The notes: generated by a model from the letters alone, not told the origin. Numbered from the stretch's first letter, positions 18,564 through 27,919 are shown. The stretch: DNA of 64,000 nucleotides from Methylomicrobium sp. (GCA_018333785.1 JAGXSU010000139.1:1-64000), one strand, 5' to 3'. Numbers and translations are program-made.

Positions 18564-19174
18564 GCAGTTCCTCGTTGATGCAAACAGAACGACAGCTGCT
18601 TTTAATATCGCAACCGGATAATATTTTGTATCTGCTCATCCCATCCGAATTGATAAGGTGTAGGTGCTTAATTTCAAAGGACGCATAAATAAGTCCCTGT
18701 TGCAGAGGCCTTTTCAACCAACCACCTAAAACCGCAGATGAGTAGATACCCTAATTTTTCCATTATGGCGGTTTGTTACTTTTAATACCAACAGCGAGTT
18801 TCTTCGACCCTGTAATTCCCAGTTTTAACTTTTATACAGAGTTGAGGGTTGCCGCAAACCCTACGACTCCACTTTTTTATCATCACCCTGGGAATTGATG
18901 TCCTCAATCCATCTACTCCCTTTTGACCGAAAAAACGTCTAGGAATGGGAAGGTGTGGGGTATGCCTAACGAGGATGTCGGCAGCTGGGAGCTGCCGCAA
19001 GCCCCCATGGACGGGTTCACGGCGTTCCTCGATAGGCATACTCCACACCAAACAAACTTGAACGATTATTGAGTAAAAAAGGAGTAATAAGCAGCAGTAG
19101 AAATTAACGTTACAATCCATCAATTGTAAAATAGACTGCACAAGTATCTATCCAACACCCACAGGGGACAGTTT
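18564..19174. other. Intergenic region carrying one dispersed repeat
   Basis: A 611-base gap between divergent genes. It holds the inverted-repeat element at 18952-19049. A 119-codon ORF on the minus strand runs through the repeat and shows no protein-like features, so I do not call it. The two promoters should lie near the edges. Confidence 0.6.
18952..19049. repeat. 98-base palindromic repeat element (MITE/REP-like)
   Basis: The 24-base end GGTGTGGGGTATGCCTAACG plus AGGA (18952-18975) is matched in inverse by 19026-19049 with two mismatches. The inner part holds a short hairpin (GGCAGCTGGGAGCTGCC, 18980-18996) and the text CCCATGGACGGGTTCACGGCGT. This inner text resembles dispersed repeats I recall from methanotroph genomes. 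Confidence 0.75.
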
Positions 19175-20164
19175 TTGAGCCTTACTATCGATAACAACAT
19201 GGTTATGAAATGCGTAGCTTATCAACGAGGTGTCAGCCTTGGTGAGATCAGCATCGAAGACATCAGCGAAGTCATCAAACGGCCCGATACTTTTATTTGG
19301 CTTGGATTACGCGAACTGGATGCCGCTTTGCTCGGTAAGATTCAGGAAGAATTTGGCCTGCATGATCTGGCGGTGGAAGATGCACTTTCCGCCCATCAAC
19401 GACCGAAAATTGAGGAATACGGCGATTCGCTATTTATCGTATTGCATACCGCAAGTCTCGGGGATGACTGTGTCGATTTCGGGGAAACGCACTTTTTTGT
19501 CGGCAATCATTTTCTGGTTACGGTGCGCCATGGCTCTACACTGAGCCATAACAAAATCCGCACACGCTGCGAAGCGTCACCGCTTCAATTAGCCAAAGGT
19601 CCCGGTTTTGCTCTTTACGCGATTATGGATTTTATCGTCGACAATTATGTTCCTGTGCTGGAAGGACTCCAGACACGGTTTGATGCACTGGAATCAGCCA
19701 TTTTTCAGCATCATCCCAGCCTGCAAACTATGGAGGGCTTGTACGAATTAAAACGCGAATTGCTGCAAATGCAAGGCGTGATTTTACCGGTGATTGATAT
19801 TTGCAACGTGTTGATGCACTTTCATAATGTCGACATACCCAAAGACGTGCGCTTGTATTTTCGGGATATCGCCGATCATATCAAGCGGATTGACCGCGCC
19901 ATTGAAAGCATGCGCGAAATGCTGATCGCCGCCATGCATGTGCATCTGACTTTTGTAACCGTCCGGCAAAATGAAGTTGTCAAACGCCTCGCTGGCTGGG
20001 GCGCTATTTTGGCAATCCCGACCATGGTCTTCAGTTGGTACGGGATGAATTTCAAACATATGCCCGAACTGGAATGGACTTACAGTTATCCCTTGCTGGT
20101 CGGCGGGGTCATCTTTGCCAGCTTGCTGTTATTTTTACGCTTAAAGCGATCCGGCTGGTTGTAG
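19175..20164 (+). CDS. corA: CorA-family divalent cation transporter
   Basis: 329 residues. A large cytoplasmic N-terminal domain with a long stalk helix is followed by two C-terminal helices. The first ends in the signature GMN (WYGMNFKHMPELEW, near 288-300), the selectivity filter of CorA channels. It works as a pentamer that moves Mg2+, or Co2+/Ni2+. The start is TTG at 19175 with a GGGGA site seven bases upstream; the ATG at 19199 is an alternative. With mgtE at 51 kb the window holds two separate Mg2+ uptake systems. Confidence 0.9.
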   Translation: MSLTIDNNMVMKCVAYQRGVSLGEISIEDISEVIKRPDTFIWLGLRELDAALLGKIQEEFGLHDLAVEDALSAHQRPKIEEYGDSLFIVLHTASLGDDCVDFGETHFFVGNHFLVTVRHGSTLSHNKIRTRCEASPLQLAKGPGFALYAIMDFIVDNYVPVLEGLQTRFDALESAIFQHHPSLQTMEGLYELKRELLQMQGVILPVIDICNVLMHFHNVDIPKDVRLYFRDIADHIKRIDRAIESMREMLIAAMHVHLTFVTVRQNEVVKRLAGWGAILAIPTMVFSWYGMNFKHMPELEWTYSYPLLVGGVIFASLLLFLRLKRSGWL

Positions 20165-20376
20165 GTTTATTCCCACGAACACTGGCTAAATGGTATTTGT
20201 ATGGTCGCGCCCCCCTTTTTTACAGAAAGTTTCCCTAAACTATTGAACAAAAGACTGACTTTTAAAACTCAGATTCTAAAGTTTTAATGACATCAAGATT
20301 GAATTAGTAATTAGCAATTAGTTGCCTATAATTTAAGCATTTTCTAATGCTATTTATATGAAGGGAATGCAATGCT

Positions 20377-21636
20377 ATGAATGAATCAGACCTTGATTTA
20401 TTAGCGACATCCATCGATTTGATGGAGATCAATGTAAAAGACCTAAAAGTCGGCATGTATGTTTCAAAACTTGACAGACCCTGGCTTGAAACCAGTTTTG
20501 TATTTCAGGGTTTTGAGTTAAAAAATGAGGATGACATAGAGGCCGTTCAAAGTCAGTGTGACTCCGTGTTTATCGATATTACCAAGCAGGCAAAAATCCC
20601 TACCGCTTATTCCAAAGATACAGCCTACTCCAAAGGCTATCTGGAAAAACTACCTCCTCCTGAAATACACTCGACTTTTGCCCAGGAAATCAAGAATGCC
20701 GAGTATGTCCATCGTAAAACGAGCACCCTGATCAAAAGCTTCATGCAGCAGGTTCAACTAGGTGGCACGATCAATACCGAATTGGCAAAACAAGCCGTCG
20801 CCGAATGTGTGGAAAGCGTAATCAATTCGCCTGATGCGTTGATCTGGATGACACAATTAAAAAATCGCGATGAATACACGGCTCAACATTCCATGAATGT
20901 CTGCATTTTTGCCATCGCCCTGGGACGGCATATCCATCTTCCGGTCAGTGACTTACATAACCTGGGGCTTTGCGCGATGATGCATGATATGGGAAAGATG
21001 CGCGTCCCGTTAGAAATCCTGAATAAACCTGGAAAGCTGACCCCTGAAGAAATGACCATCATGCAAAGCCATACGACGATGGGTTGGAAGTTGCTCATGT
21101 CATCTCCCGGTATGTATGGCGGCGCTATCGATGTCGCATACTCCCATCACGAACGCCTGGATGGTAAAGGCTACCCGCGGAAATTGACAGATAATGAGAT
21201 ATCGCCTTTTACCCGAATGATTGCAATTGTAGATATGTACGATGCCATCAGCAGTGATCGCATCTATCAAATTGGCCGAACTCATTTGGAAACAATTAGC
21301 GTAATGACAAAAGTAAGCGGCACTCACCTTGATTCCGCGTTAACGATGAAATTTATTGAATGTCTCGGAATTTATCCCGCGGGAAGCATTGTGGAGATGA
21401 GCACAGGCGAGGTTGGCATTGTGATTGAAGTCAACCCCAAAGCCAAGATCCGTCCAAAAATCATCCTGCTTTTGAATGAAAATAAAAAACCGGTAAGGGA
21501 ACGGGTGATAGATCTGACAAAACTGGATCTGGACGCCACCGGTCATAACTATACGATAAGAAAAATTGTCCGGCCCGAAACTTACAATATCGATATTACC
21601 CGCTATTACCAGAGAGGACTGCTTACCCTTGTTTGA
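20377..21636 (+). CDS. HD-GYP cyclic-di-GMP phosphodiesterase with DUF3391 domain
   Basis: 419 residues. The N-terminal part (about 15-130; IDLMEINVKDLKVGMYVSKL) is a DUF3391 domain. The catalytic domain (about 160-340) has the HD motif in MMHDMGKMRVP, HTTMGWKLL, and the GYP motif in HHERLDGKGYP, and should bind two or three metals to break c-di-GMP to GMP. The C-terminal 70 residues form a small beta-rich extension. It acts in the cytoplasm. It and the GGDEF/EAL protein at 25-27 kb show active c-di-GMP signalling. Confidence 0.92.
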   Translation: MNESDLDLLATSIDLMEINVKDLKVGMYVSKLDRPWLETSFVFQGFELKNEDDIEAVQSQCDSVFIDITKQAKIPTAYSKDTAYSKGYLEKLPPPEIHSTFAQEIKNAEYVHRKTSTLIKSFMQQVQLGGTINTELAKQAVAECVESVINSPDALIWMTQLKNRDEYTAQHSMNVCIFAIALGRHIHLPVSDLHNLGLCAMMHDMGKMRVPLEILNKPGKLTPEEMTIMQSHTTMGWKLLMSSPGMYGGAIDVAYSHHERLDGKGYPRKLTDNEISPFTRMIAIVDMYDAISSDRIYQIGRTHLETISVMTKVSGTHLDSALTMKFIECLGIYPAGSIVEMSTGEVGIVIEVNPKAKIRPKIILLLNENKKPVRERVIDLTKLDLDATGHNYTIRKIVRPETYNIDITRYYQRGLLTLV

Positions 21637-21638
21637 CG

Positions 21639-21669
21639 GACCCGCAAGCTCACTTTTTGCAGGCGGGTC
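21639..21669 (+). terminator. GC-rich hairpin after the HD-GYP gene
   Basis: The arms GACCCGC (21639-21645) and GCGGGTC (21663-21669) directly follow the stop codon. There is no T run after the stem, so termination efficiency is doubtful. Confidence 0.4.
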
Positions 21670-21688
21670 GGGTCGTCCAGGCCAGTCT

Positions 21689-21844
21689 TCACCAGTTCAG
21701 TCCTATCAACAAGAACACAACGATTACCGCCAGGTTGGTTAGATGTTGCCCAACCTCTTGAACCGTCATACGTTTCTCACCCATGATATCTTTAATACGG
21801 TCATGTACCTGATCTTGCATATGTGTACGTGGCATCATTGTCAT
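21689..21844 (-). CDS. Small 51-residue membrane protein downstream of lexA
   Basis: A short ORF with a charged first half (HMQDQVHDRIKDIMGEKRMT) and a C-terminal hydrophobic helix (NLAVIVVFLLIGLNW). A GAGG site precedes three possible Met starts at 21844, 21838 and 21835; the second has the best spacing. It lies 41 bases after lexA on the same strand, so it may be part of the LexA-controlled transcript. No family was recognised. Confidence 0.5.
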   Translation of the reverse strand: MTMMPRTHMQDQVHDRIKDIMGEKRMTVQEVGQHLTNLAVIVVFLLIGLNW

Positions 21845-21885
21845 TTCCTCTTAGTTATCAGAAACAAAACTTCGGAATTCAAGCA

Positions 21886-22530
21886 TTACAACTTTTTGGT
21901 ATAACTTCGCATCTGACCCACCAAAACTCCTTGAACTTCCACCTGGTGAGGCTGAAAATGCATAGGTTGAATGTTTTGATTGGCAGGAATCAAAATAGTT
22001 TCACGGGGCGTTTGCAGAATATGTTTCAGCGTTGCCTCCGTTTTGTCGATCAACGCAACCACAATATCTCCGTTATTGGCATGATTGCGCTGTTCAATGA
22101 CCACCCAGTCACCATCCAATATGCCATCATCAATCATCGAATCCCCCTTGACTTGCAGGATATAACAGCGGTTTTCAGTTTTTAATTGGGCTGGAACCTG
22201 CATATATTCGACATTTTCCACCGCTTCTATCGGAAGCCCTGCGGCTATAGCACCAACAAACGGCACACCCAAATCATCAATCAAACCGGTCGATTGCGTT
22301 TTTAAAGCCAGTTGAGTGAGGCGGACACCCCGCTGTTTGCGATTTGGCGCTTCAACAAGTCCGGCCTGAATAAGGCCATGTATATGTTTATGCAATGAAC
22401 CGCGTGATTTAAGCCCCATGGCGAGGCATAATTCATCCAGGGTTGGGGGCTGGACAAAATGCGATTGACTTTCCAGCAAAAAATCCAGTACGTCCTGTTG
22501 TTTGCGGGTAAGAAAAGAGTAATCATTCAT
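21886..22530 (-). CDS. lexA: LexA-family SOS repressor
   Basis: 214 residues. An N-terminal winged-helix domain (LTRKQQDVLDFLLESQ, then LDELCLAMGLKSRGSLHKHI) is followed by the self-cleaving S24 domain: the cleavage site AAG in FVGAIAAGLP, the catalytic Ser in GDSMIDDGILDGD, and the Lys near the middle of the following strands (KTEATLK). Self-cleavage on RecA filaments lifts repression of DNA-damage genes. The recognition helix differs from the E. coli form (LKSRGSLHKH), so its operator should differ too. A 54-base palindromic region just upstream of its start is the best candidate. A 51-residue membrane ORF follows. Confidence 0.88.
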   Translation of the reverse strand: MNDYSFLTRKQQDVLDFLLESQSHFVQPPTLDELCLAMGLKSRGSLHKHIHGLIQAGLVEAPNRKQRGVRLTQLALKTQSTGLIDDLGVPFVGAIAAGLPIEAVENVEYMQVPAQLKTENRCYILQVKGDSMIDDGILDGDWVVIEQRNHANNGDIVVALIDKTEATLKHILQTPRETILIPANQNIQPMHFQPHQVEVQGVLVGQMRSYTKKL

Positions 22531-22538
22531 TAGTTTTT

Positions 22539-22592
22539 CTTGTTCTCTATTGGTTTTTGTTAATCATAATTAAAGAACAAAAAGAGAACAAG
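22539..22592. promoter_or_regulatory. Candidate LexA operator: nested inverted repeat
   Basis: CTTGTTCTC (22539-22547) and GAGAACAAG (22584-22592) form perfect 9-base arms. Within them TTTTTGTT (22554-22561) and AACAAAAA (22576-22583) form a second inverted pair. The site begins eight bases upstream of the lexA start codon, the usual place for self-repression. Confidence 0.5.
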
Positions 22593-22732
22593 TTTTATTT
22601 TAAAATTTTTACTCTTTTGTTATCAGGGCAAAGTAATATATTGTTTCTATTGATCTAATTTTTCATACATCATCACACTTCCAGTAAATCAATCAACCTT
22701 GTCTGGCAGTACAAGCCTTTTGGAGAAACACA

Positions 22733-23905
22733 ATGACTATCGCCGATGCCATTTACGACATGCATGAGGAAATGAAACGCTGGCGGCATCATCTTCATCA
22801 GTTTCCGGAGACGGCCTACGAGGAGCATGAAACGGCTGCCTTTATTGCTGAAAAATTGCGCGCCTTCGGCCTTGAAGTTCACGAAGGACTCGGAAAAACC
22901 GGCGTAGTTGCGCGCTTGACAGCAGGAGATGGAGGACGCTCCATCGCATTGCGCGCCGATATGGACGCCTTGTTTATTCAGGAACAAAACGCGTTTACTC
23001 ATAAATCAAAATATGACGGAAAAATGCACGCCTGCGGTCATGACGGGCATACGAGCATGCTGCTAGGAGCGGCTGCCTATCTGGCTCAACACCGGGATTT
23101 TAACGGTACCGTGGTATTTATCTTTCAACCTGCTGAAGAAGGGCGAGCCGGAGCCAAACAAATGATTGATGATGGCCTGTTCACCTTGTTTCCGGTTGAT
23201 TATGTGTTTGGGATGCACAATTTTCACGATATCCCAGAAGGTCACTTTGCGATCAAGTCCGGGCCTTTGATGGCGGCATTCGATTGTTTTGAAATAAAAC
23301 TCACCGGCCATGCAACCCACGCGGCCCTGCCGCATTCCGGCACCGATGCAATAGTCGCCTCGGCGCAATTGATTAACGCGTTGCAGACCATAGTGAGCCG
23401 AAACATTGATCCGGCCGATTCAGCAGTGGTCAGCATCACCCAAATACATGGCGGCAATACCTGGAATGCGTTACCAGGAGAAGTTGTACTCAGGGGCACT
23501 TTCCGTTGTTTCAAGGAGGAGGTTCAGGAACTGATAGCCCAAAAAATACGTCATTTAGTTGACTCGATCAGTTTAAGCGCGGGCGTTAAAGGCGAGATTA
23601 TTTTTAATCCTGAAAATCCAGGTTACCCGGTTACGGTGAATGCTCCCGATGCTACCGAGCTCGCGCTAAAAGCGGCATCAGCCGTGGTTGAAGCGGCACA
23701 GATACATAGAGAACCGACACCCAGCATGGGCTCTGAGGATTTTGCATTCATGCTGAAGGAGCGTCCGGGCTGTTACATCTGGATAGGTAATGGACCTTCA
23801 GCACACGGCTGTATGCTGCATAATCCGCATTACGATTTCAACGATGCCTTGTTGCCGGTAGGTGTGGCTTACTGGGTCAAATTGGTAGAAACGGTTTTAA
23901 TCTGA
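22733..23905 (+). CDS. M20-family amidohydrolase (N-acyl amino acid/hippurate hydrolase type)
   Basis: 390 residues, the usual length of M20D peptidases. Metal and catalytic signatures are MHACGHDGHTSMLLGAA, FQPAEEGRAGAKQMIDDG, a dimerisation domain in the middle (about 185-300), and GSEDFAFMLKERPGCYIWIG near the end. It hydrolyses N-acyl amino acids, probably with two Zn2+ or Mn2+ ions, in the cytoplasm; no signal peptide is seen. The start MTIADAIYDMHEEM is preceded by GGAG seven bases upstream. It diverges from lexA and stands alone. Confidence 0.9.
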   Translation: MTIADAIYDMHEEMKRWRHHLHQFPETAYEEHETAAFIAEKLRAFGLEVHEGLGKTGVVARLTAGDGGRSIALRADMDALFIQEQNAFTHKSKYDGKMHACGHDGHTSMLLGAAAYLAQHRDFNGTVVFIFQPAEEGRAGAKQMIDDGLFTLFPVDYVFGMHNFHDIPEGHFAIKSGPLMAAFDCFEIKLTGHATHAALPHSGTDAIVASAQLINALQTIVSRNIDPADSAVVSITQIHGGNTWNALPGEVVLRGTFRCFKEEVQELIAQKIRHLVDSISLSAGVKGEIIFNPENPGYPVTVNAPDATELALKAASAVVEAAQIHREPTPSMGSEDFAFMLKERPGCYIWIGNGPSAHGCMLHNPHYDFNDALLPVGVAYWVKLVETVLI

Positions 23906-23995
23906 TGCCTTGAAATTATTCAAGCCGGTCACTGTAAACCAGGTGGCATAACATATTCACATCGTATTTTGTTTGCTGAATGCACACTAAGCGAC

Positions 23996-24616
23996 TCAGC
24001 GCTGTTCTTTGTCGTCATCCGGCAGTGACAGTAGATGATCCATTTTTGCCGCCTTGGTTTTAAGATAATCCAGATTATCCTGATTAAACAGTGGTTCGAT
24101 GGCGATTCGACCGGCAACCTGAATACCCAGTTTTTGCAGATCTTTTATTTTCCTGGGGTTGTTGGTAATCAGCTTGATTGATGCAATTTTCAAATCCTGA
24201 ATAATCAGGGCTGCAATTGAATAGTCCCGTTCATCGGCCAAGTGTCCCAGATGAATATTGGCGTCCACCGTATCCATGCCCTGATCCTGCAGATTATAAG
24301 CCTGCAACTTTTTCAGCAGGCCAATACCGCGTCCTTCCTGGCGCAAGTAAATCAAGACGCCTTTTCCGGCTTCGCTGATAAGTTTGAGCGCCATGTCCAG
24401 TTGCTCACCGCAATCACAGCGGCGGGACCCCAGCACATCGCCGGTAAAACATTCCGAATGCATTCTGACCAGCACGTCTGATTGGTCGGCTACCTGCCCT
24501 TTAACAAAAGCGACATGCTCTTTGTTATCGATGCTGTTGCTGTAGTAATGTAAAACAAAATCGCCGTAACGGGTAGGAATACGCGTCTGAACTAAATTTT
24601 CTAGGGTTGGTTTCAC
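23996..24616 (-). CDS. ribA: GTP cyclohydrolase II
   Basis: 206 residues from a GTG at 24616, chosen because it gives the normal family length; the frame is open up to 24709. It makes the pyrimidine precursor of riboflavin from GTP. The zinc site CxxxxxxxxCxC is seen in VLGSRRCDCGEQLDM with the cysteine of HSECFTGD ahead of it. Catalytic text YLRQEGRGIGLLKKLQAYNL and the C-terminal LGHLADERDYSIAALI are conserved. No other riboflavin gene is close; the upstream neighbour is the GGDEF/EAL gene. Confidence 0.92.
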   Translation of the reverse strand: MKPTLENLVQTRIPTRYGDFVLHYYSNSIDNKEHVAFVKGQVADQSDVLVRMHSECFTGDVLGSRRCDCGEQLDMALKLISEAGKGVLIYLRQEGRGIGLLKKLQAYNLQDQGMDTVDANIHLGHLADERDYSIAALIIQDLKIASIKLITNNPRKIKDLQKLGIQVAGRIAIEPLFNQDNLDYLKTKAAKMDHLLSLPDDDKEQR

Positions 24617-24727
24617 TTCAGGATGATAAATAACAAAAACAATTGATATTTTAACCAATTCGGCCAGGCAAACGTTAAAAAGTTTCCCTCGGCTTGCTCG
24701 ACGAAGCAAATACTTGATCGGATCCGG

Positions 24728-26887
24728 TTAAATTGCCGGAGGAATGCCAAGAATATTATCCAGCGGGCATGGAACATGCACACCGTAACCTTGCGCATAA
24801 TCCACTCCTAGCTCTTCTAAAACCTGAATAATCGCATCATTTTCGGCAAATTCTGCGATTGTTTTTAAACCCATGGCGTGGCCTATCTGATTAATGGTTT
24901 CTACAAAAGTGCGGTCTATAGCGTCTTCTGCAATGCCTTTTACAAAGTAACCATCAATTTTTAAATAGTCGATAGGTAAACGTCTCAGATAAGCAAATGA
25001 GGATAAGCCGCTGCCAAAATCATCCAAGGCAATCTTGCAATTTTTCTCTTTCAACACATTAAAAAACCGGGTTGCCTTATCCAGATTGGCAATGGCCGCC
25101 GTTTCGGTAACTTCAAAACATAAGTTCGCGGACAAATGGGGGAATTTATCTAATTTCGCAACAATATGCTCAATCAGAGAATCATTAGAGATGGACATAC
25201 CTGAAAAATTAATCGAAAAAACCGGGAGTTCCTCGGCTGTTTTATTATCAATTAGCTTAAAGACGTTATCAAATACCCAGCGATCTATACTGGACATCAG
25301 GTGGAACCGTTCAGCCGCGGGTAAAAATGCGCCCGGAGGAATCAGTTCGCCATTGCTGCCCCGCATCCGGATCAACACCTCATAGTGCCCGGCATTATTC
25401 GTAACAGCCTTCATGCTTTTAATGCATTGACCATACAATTCAAATTGATCTTTATCCAGCGCATTTTGAATTTTTGATATCCATTGCATTTCCTGCTGAT
25501 GGGCCGACGCTCCGGTTTCATCCGATTCGTGAAAATGCACCCTGTTACGTCCGCTGTCTTTCGCTTCATAACAGGCGGAATCGGCAGCGCTTAAAATTTC
25601 CGAAGCTTTTGCCTCCTTGCCGGTAATTTCAGTAATACCGATACTGACACCAATTTTAAAAGTCTGTGAATGCCAAATAAACCGATAGTTTTCAATGGCT
25701 TTTTGCATGGTATGCGCAATTTTTAAAGCCGCCTGCTTTTCGCAGCCTTCCAATAACACGCCAAATTCATCACCGCCCAGGCGCGCCAGCAAATCAATTT
25801 TTCTGAGTTTTTGCTGAAAAATCGCACCGATATGTTTCAACAACTCATCACCGGCATCGTGCCCGCAGGTATCATTAACCACTTTAAATTGATCCAGATC
25901 CATGTAAAACAAATAATGGCGTTGCTTGAGCGTTCTGGCTTTTTCCAGCGACTGGCTCAATCTGCTTTCAAACTCCCGTCGGTTGGCCAATCCGGTTAAT
26001 GGATCATGCAGCGCTTGCCAATTCAACTCGGCCGATAAAGCTCTGGACTCGGTAACGTCTCTAAATACCAGGACAGACCCAAACAATTGCCCTTCTGAAT
26101 TTCTAATTGGCGCCGTCGAATCAGTTATGGCGTAGCGTTGGCCATTGGCGCTCAGCAGTATATGGTCGCTGTCGTTAGTAATGATTGTATTTTGTCTGAG
26201 GCATTCACAAACAGGACACTTGACCGGCGTTTGAATACGTTCATCGATCAATTTAAAAACATCAAGGCATGACCGGTTAATCGCGTCTTGCTCACTGACT
26301 CCGGTTAAGAACTCGGCGACAGGATTCATAGAGACAATCCTGCCTTTTTCATCGGTCACAATGACCGCATCGGCAATAGAATCGAGCGTAACCTGAACCC
26401 GTTCTTTTTCTTCAGCCAATTTTTGCGATATGCATTTTGTCTCAAACACTTGTTCAAGCAACTGTTTGTCGCGATGGGCTATCGAGCTGATATCGTGAAT
26501 TTGTATGAGGCAAAATGTCTTGCCGTTATTTCGTTTGAGGGGTTTAACTTTAATCGATTGTTGAATCAACGCCCCTGAAATGGATCTTAAAGGCAGGGGT
26601 TTTTTATTTAAATTACTGGAAATTAGTGATGACATACCGTGCGATAAAGCCACCCCAATCGCCCGATCCAAACTGCCGCCGAGAATTTGAGGAAACACAC
26701 CCGTAAAGGGTTTTGCCAAAGCCGATTCCAATTCGTAGCCGCAGTGTCTTGATATCCATGGATTCCATGTCACGATGTTCTGATTGTGGTCCAGAACGAT
26801 AAAGCCGAATTCGCAGGCATTAAAAACACTTTCGAAAATCCAGTTTTCATCTTCAAGATAGCCTGCATGAACTTTAATTTCTTTCAT
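24728..26887 (-). CDS. PAS-PAS-GGDEF-EAL cyclic-di-GMP protein
   Basis: 719 residues with no membrane segment. PAS 1 (about 12-125) and PAS 2 (about 165-285, with the three-cysteine patch KCPVCECL) are followed by a GGDEF domain (about 290-455) with intact RLGGDEF and an inhibitory I-site RKID five residues upstream. The EAL domain (about 480-710) has EVLIRMRG, INFSGMS, EVTETA, DDFGSGLSSF, LKIDG, IAEFAEN and QGYGVHVPCP, so all metal and catalytic residues seem present. It may both make and break c-di-GMP. It is the last gene of a CheY-CheC-GGDEF/EAL operon, 9 bases after CheC. Confidence 0.92.
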   Translation of the reverse strand: MKEIKVHAGYLEDENWIFESVFNACEFGFIVLDHNQNIVTWNPWISRHCGYELESALAKPFTGVFPQILGGSLDRAIGVALSHGMSSLISSNLNKKPLPLRSISGALIQQSIKVKPLKRNNGKTFCLIQIHDISSIAHRDKQLLEQVFETKCISQKLAEEKERVQVTLDSIADAVIVTDEKGRIVSMNPVAEFLTGVSEQDAINRSCLDVFKLIDERIQTPVKCPVCECLRQNTIITNDSDHILLSANGQRYAITDSTAPIRNSEGQLFGSVLVFRDVTESRALSAELNWQALHDPLTGLANRREFESRLSQSLEKARTLKQRHYLFYMDLDQFKVVNDTCGHDAGDELLKHIGAIFQQKLRKIDLLARLGGDEFGVLLEGCEKQAALKIAHTMQKAIENYRFIWHSQTFKIGVSIGITEITGKEAKASEILSAADSACYEAKDSGRNRVHFHESDETGASAHQQEMQWISKIQNALDKDQFELYGQCIKSMKAVTNNAGHYEVLIRMRGSNGELIPPGAFLPAAERFHLMSSIDRWVFDNVFKLIDNKTAEELPVFSINFSGMSISNDSLIEHIVAKLDKFPHLSANLCFEVTETAAIANLDKATRFFNVLKEKNCKIALDDFGSGLSSFAYLRRLPIDYLKIDGYFVKGIAEDAIDRTFVETINQIGHAMGLKTIAEFAENDAIIQVLEELGVDYAQGYGVHVPCPLDNILGIPPAI

Positions 26888-26896
26888 AGTCAGGTT

Positions 26897-27514
26897 CTAC
26901 AATCCCATGTAAGCCGCAATATTTTGTTTAAACGTCTCCAGCGATTCGACATCCATCAAAAAAGACACATAGCCCTGAACGCTTTTCTGATCTATCGCAA
27001 AATCCATATTCAACATCAAGACACAAGCATCGGACTTATCACCTGCTTTATTCAAAATATTGGCAAAAGCTCCCTTAACAAACTCCGGAATACTGCCTTG
27101 CATTTCTTTTTTGAACATATCCGCCATACTGCAAAGACAGCCATTAAGAATGACATTACCGATTTCAGTCATTGCCTCCTGTTCCATTTCCGTCAAATCG
27201 AGTAACGAGATCTCCTGCTGCAATACTGCCCGAACTAACTCCAGACTTTTTTCTTCGGGAAATAAAAGAAAAACATCACCATCAAAAGAGCCTTTAAATT
27301 TCTGATGCACACCACTCACATCAGTTCGGTTTTTAGATTCAATCAGTCGTAAGGCTTCCGCTTTTTTGACAAACTCCACAGCAGGAACAGACAAACGGAC
27401 TTCTTCGTTCACCATCTCACTGAGGGCACTTGCCGCGTAACCCATGCCAATATTGAGTATTTCGGCAAAGGCATCCCTGAAAAACTCATCACCATAATCA
27501 TCGTTATCCAACAT
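26897..27514 (-). CDS. CheC-type chemotaxis phosphatase
   Basis: 205 residues. Two phosphatase motifs are present: EILNIGMGYAASALSEM in the first half, and EAMTEIGNVILNGCLCSM in the second, each with the E-x-x-N pair used by CheC/CheX/FliY to dephosphorylate CheY-P. It overlaps the response-regulator gene by 11 bases and precedes the GGDEF/EAL gene by 9. It most likely dephosphorylates that regulator. No CheD or flagellar gene is near, so the circuit probably controls something other than the flagellar motor. Confidence 0.82.
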   Translation of the reverse strand: MLDNDDYGDEFFRDAFAEILNIGMGYAASALSEMVNEEVRLSVPAVEFVKKAEALRLIESKNRTDVSGVHQKFKGSFDGDVFLLFPEEKSLELVRAVLQQEISLLDLTEMEQEAMTEIGNVILNGCLCSMADMFKKEMQGSIPEFVKGAFANILNKAGDKSDACVLMLNMDFAIDQKSVQGYVSFLMDVESLETFKQNIAAYMGL

Positions 27515-27857
27515 AATCTTTTATTTTGGTCTCAGTGATGGGTTTAGGAATAAAGTCAATATTCAATTTTATAGCCAGATTTTTAATCGCATCCTGAACA
27601 TTAGCCGTCAAAAAAGCAATTTTTGCGTTGGGTAGCAGCGGCCTGATCACTTCCGCAGCAGGACCGCCTTCCATAACCGGCATGTTGTAATCCAGTAAAA
27701 CAATATCAAATGCCTGTTCTTTTACCTTATCGATAGCCTCTTGCCCATTTTCCGCTTCCACCAAATTCCAGTCCGGATGAAGGTCACTGATAATTTTCTT
27801 TAGCATCAGCCTGGACATACGGCTGTCATCCACTATTAAACAAGTTGCTTGTGACAT
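27504..27857 (-). CDS. CheY-like single-domain response regulator
   Basis: 117 residues, one receiver domain. The acidic pocket is in CLIVDDSRMS, the phosphorylated Asp in IVLLDYNMPVMEG, the switch Thr in AFLTANVQ and the Lys in DFIPKPIT. There is no output domain, so it acts through protein contact. It overlaps the cheC-like gene by 11 bases and is the first gene of the three-gene operon. The histidine kinase that phosphorylates it is not in this operon. Confidence 0.9.
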   Translation of the reverse strand: MSQATCLIVDDSRMSRLMLKKIISDLHPDWNLVEAENGQEAIDKVKEQAFDIVLLDYNMPVMEGGPAAEVIRPLLPNAKIAFLTANVQDAIKNLAIKLNIDFIPKPITETKIKDYVG

Positions 27858-27919
27858 TGATTTACTCTTTTAGATTATCCAAACTAACGATCATGCAGAT
27901 GTTTTCAACACCCCGGAAA

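Noticed and set aside
18782-19141. 119-codon ORF on the minus strand
   Set aside because: It runs through the inverted-repeat element, has an irregular composition and shows no domain or good ribosome site.
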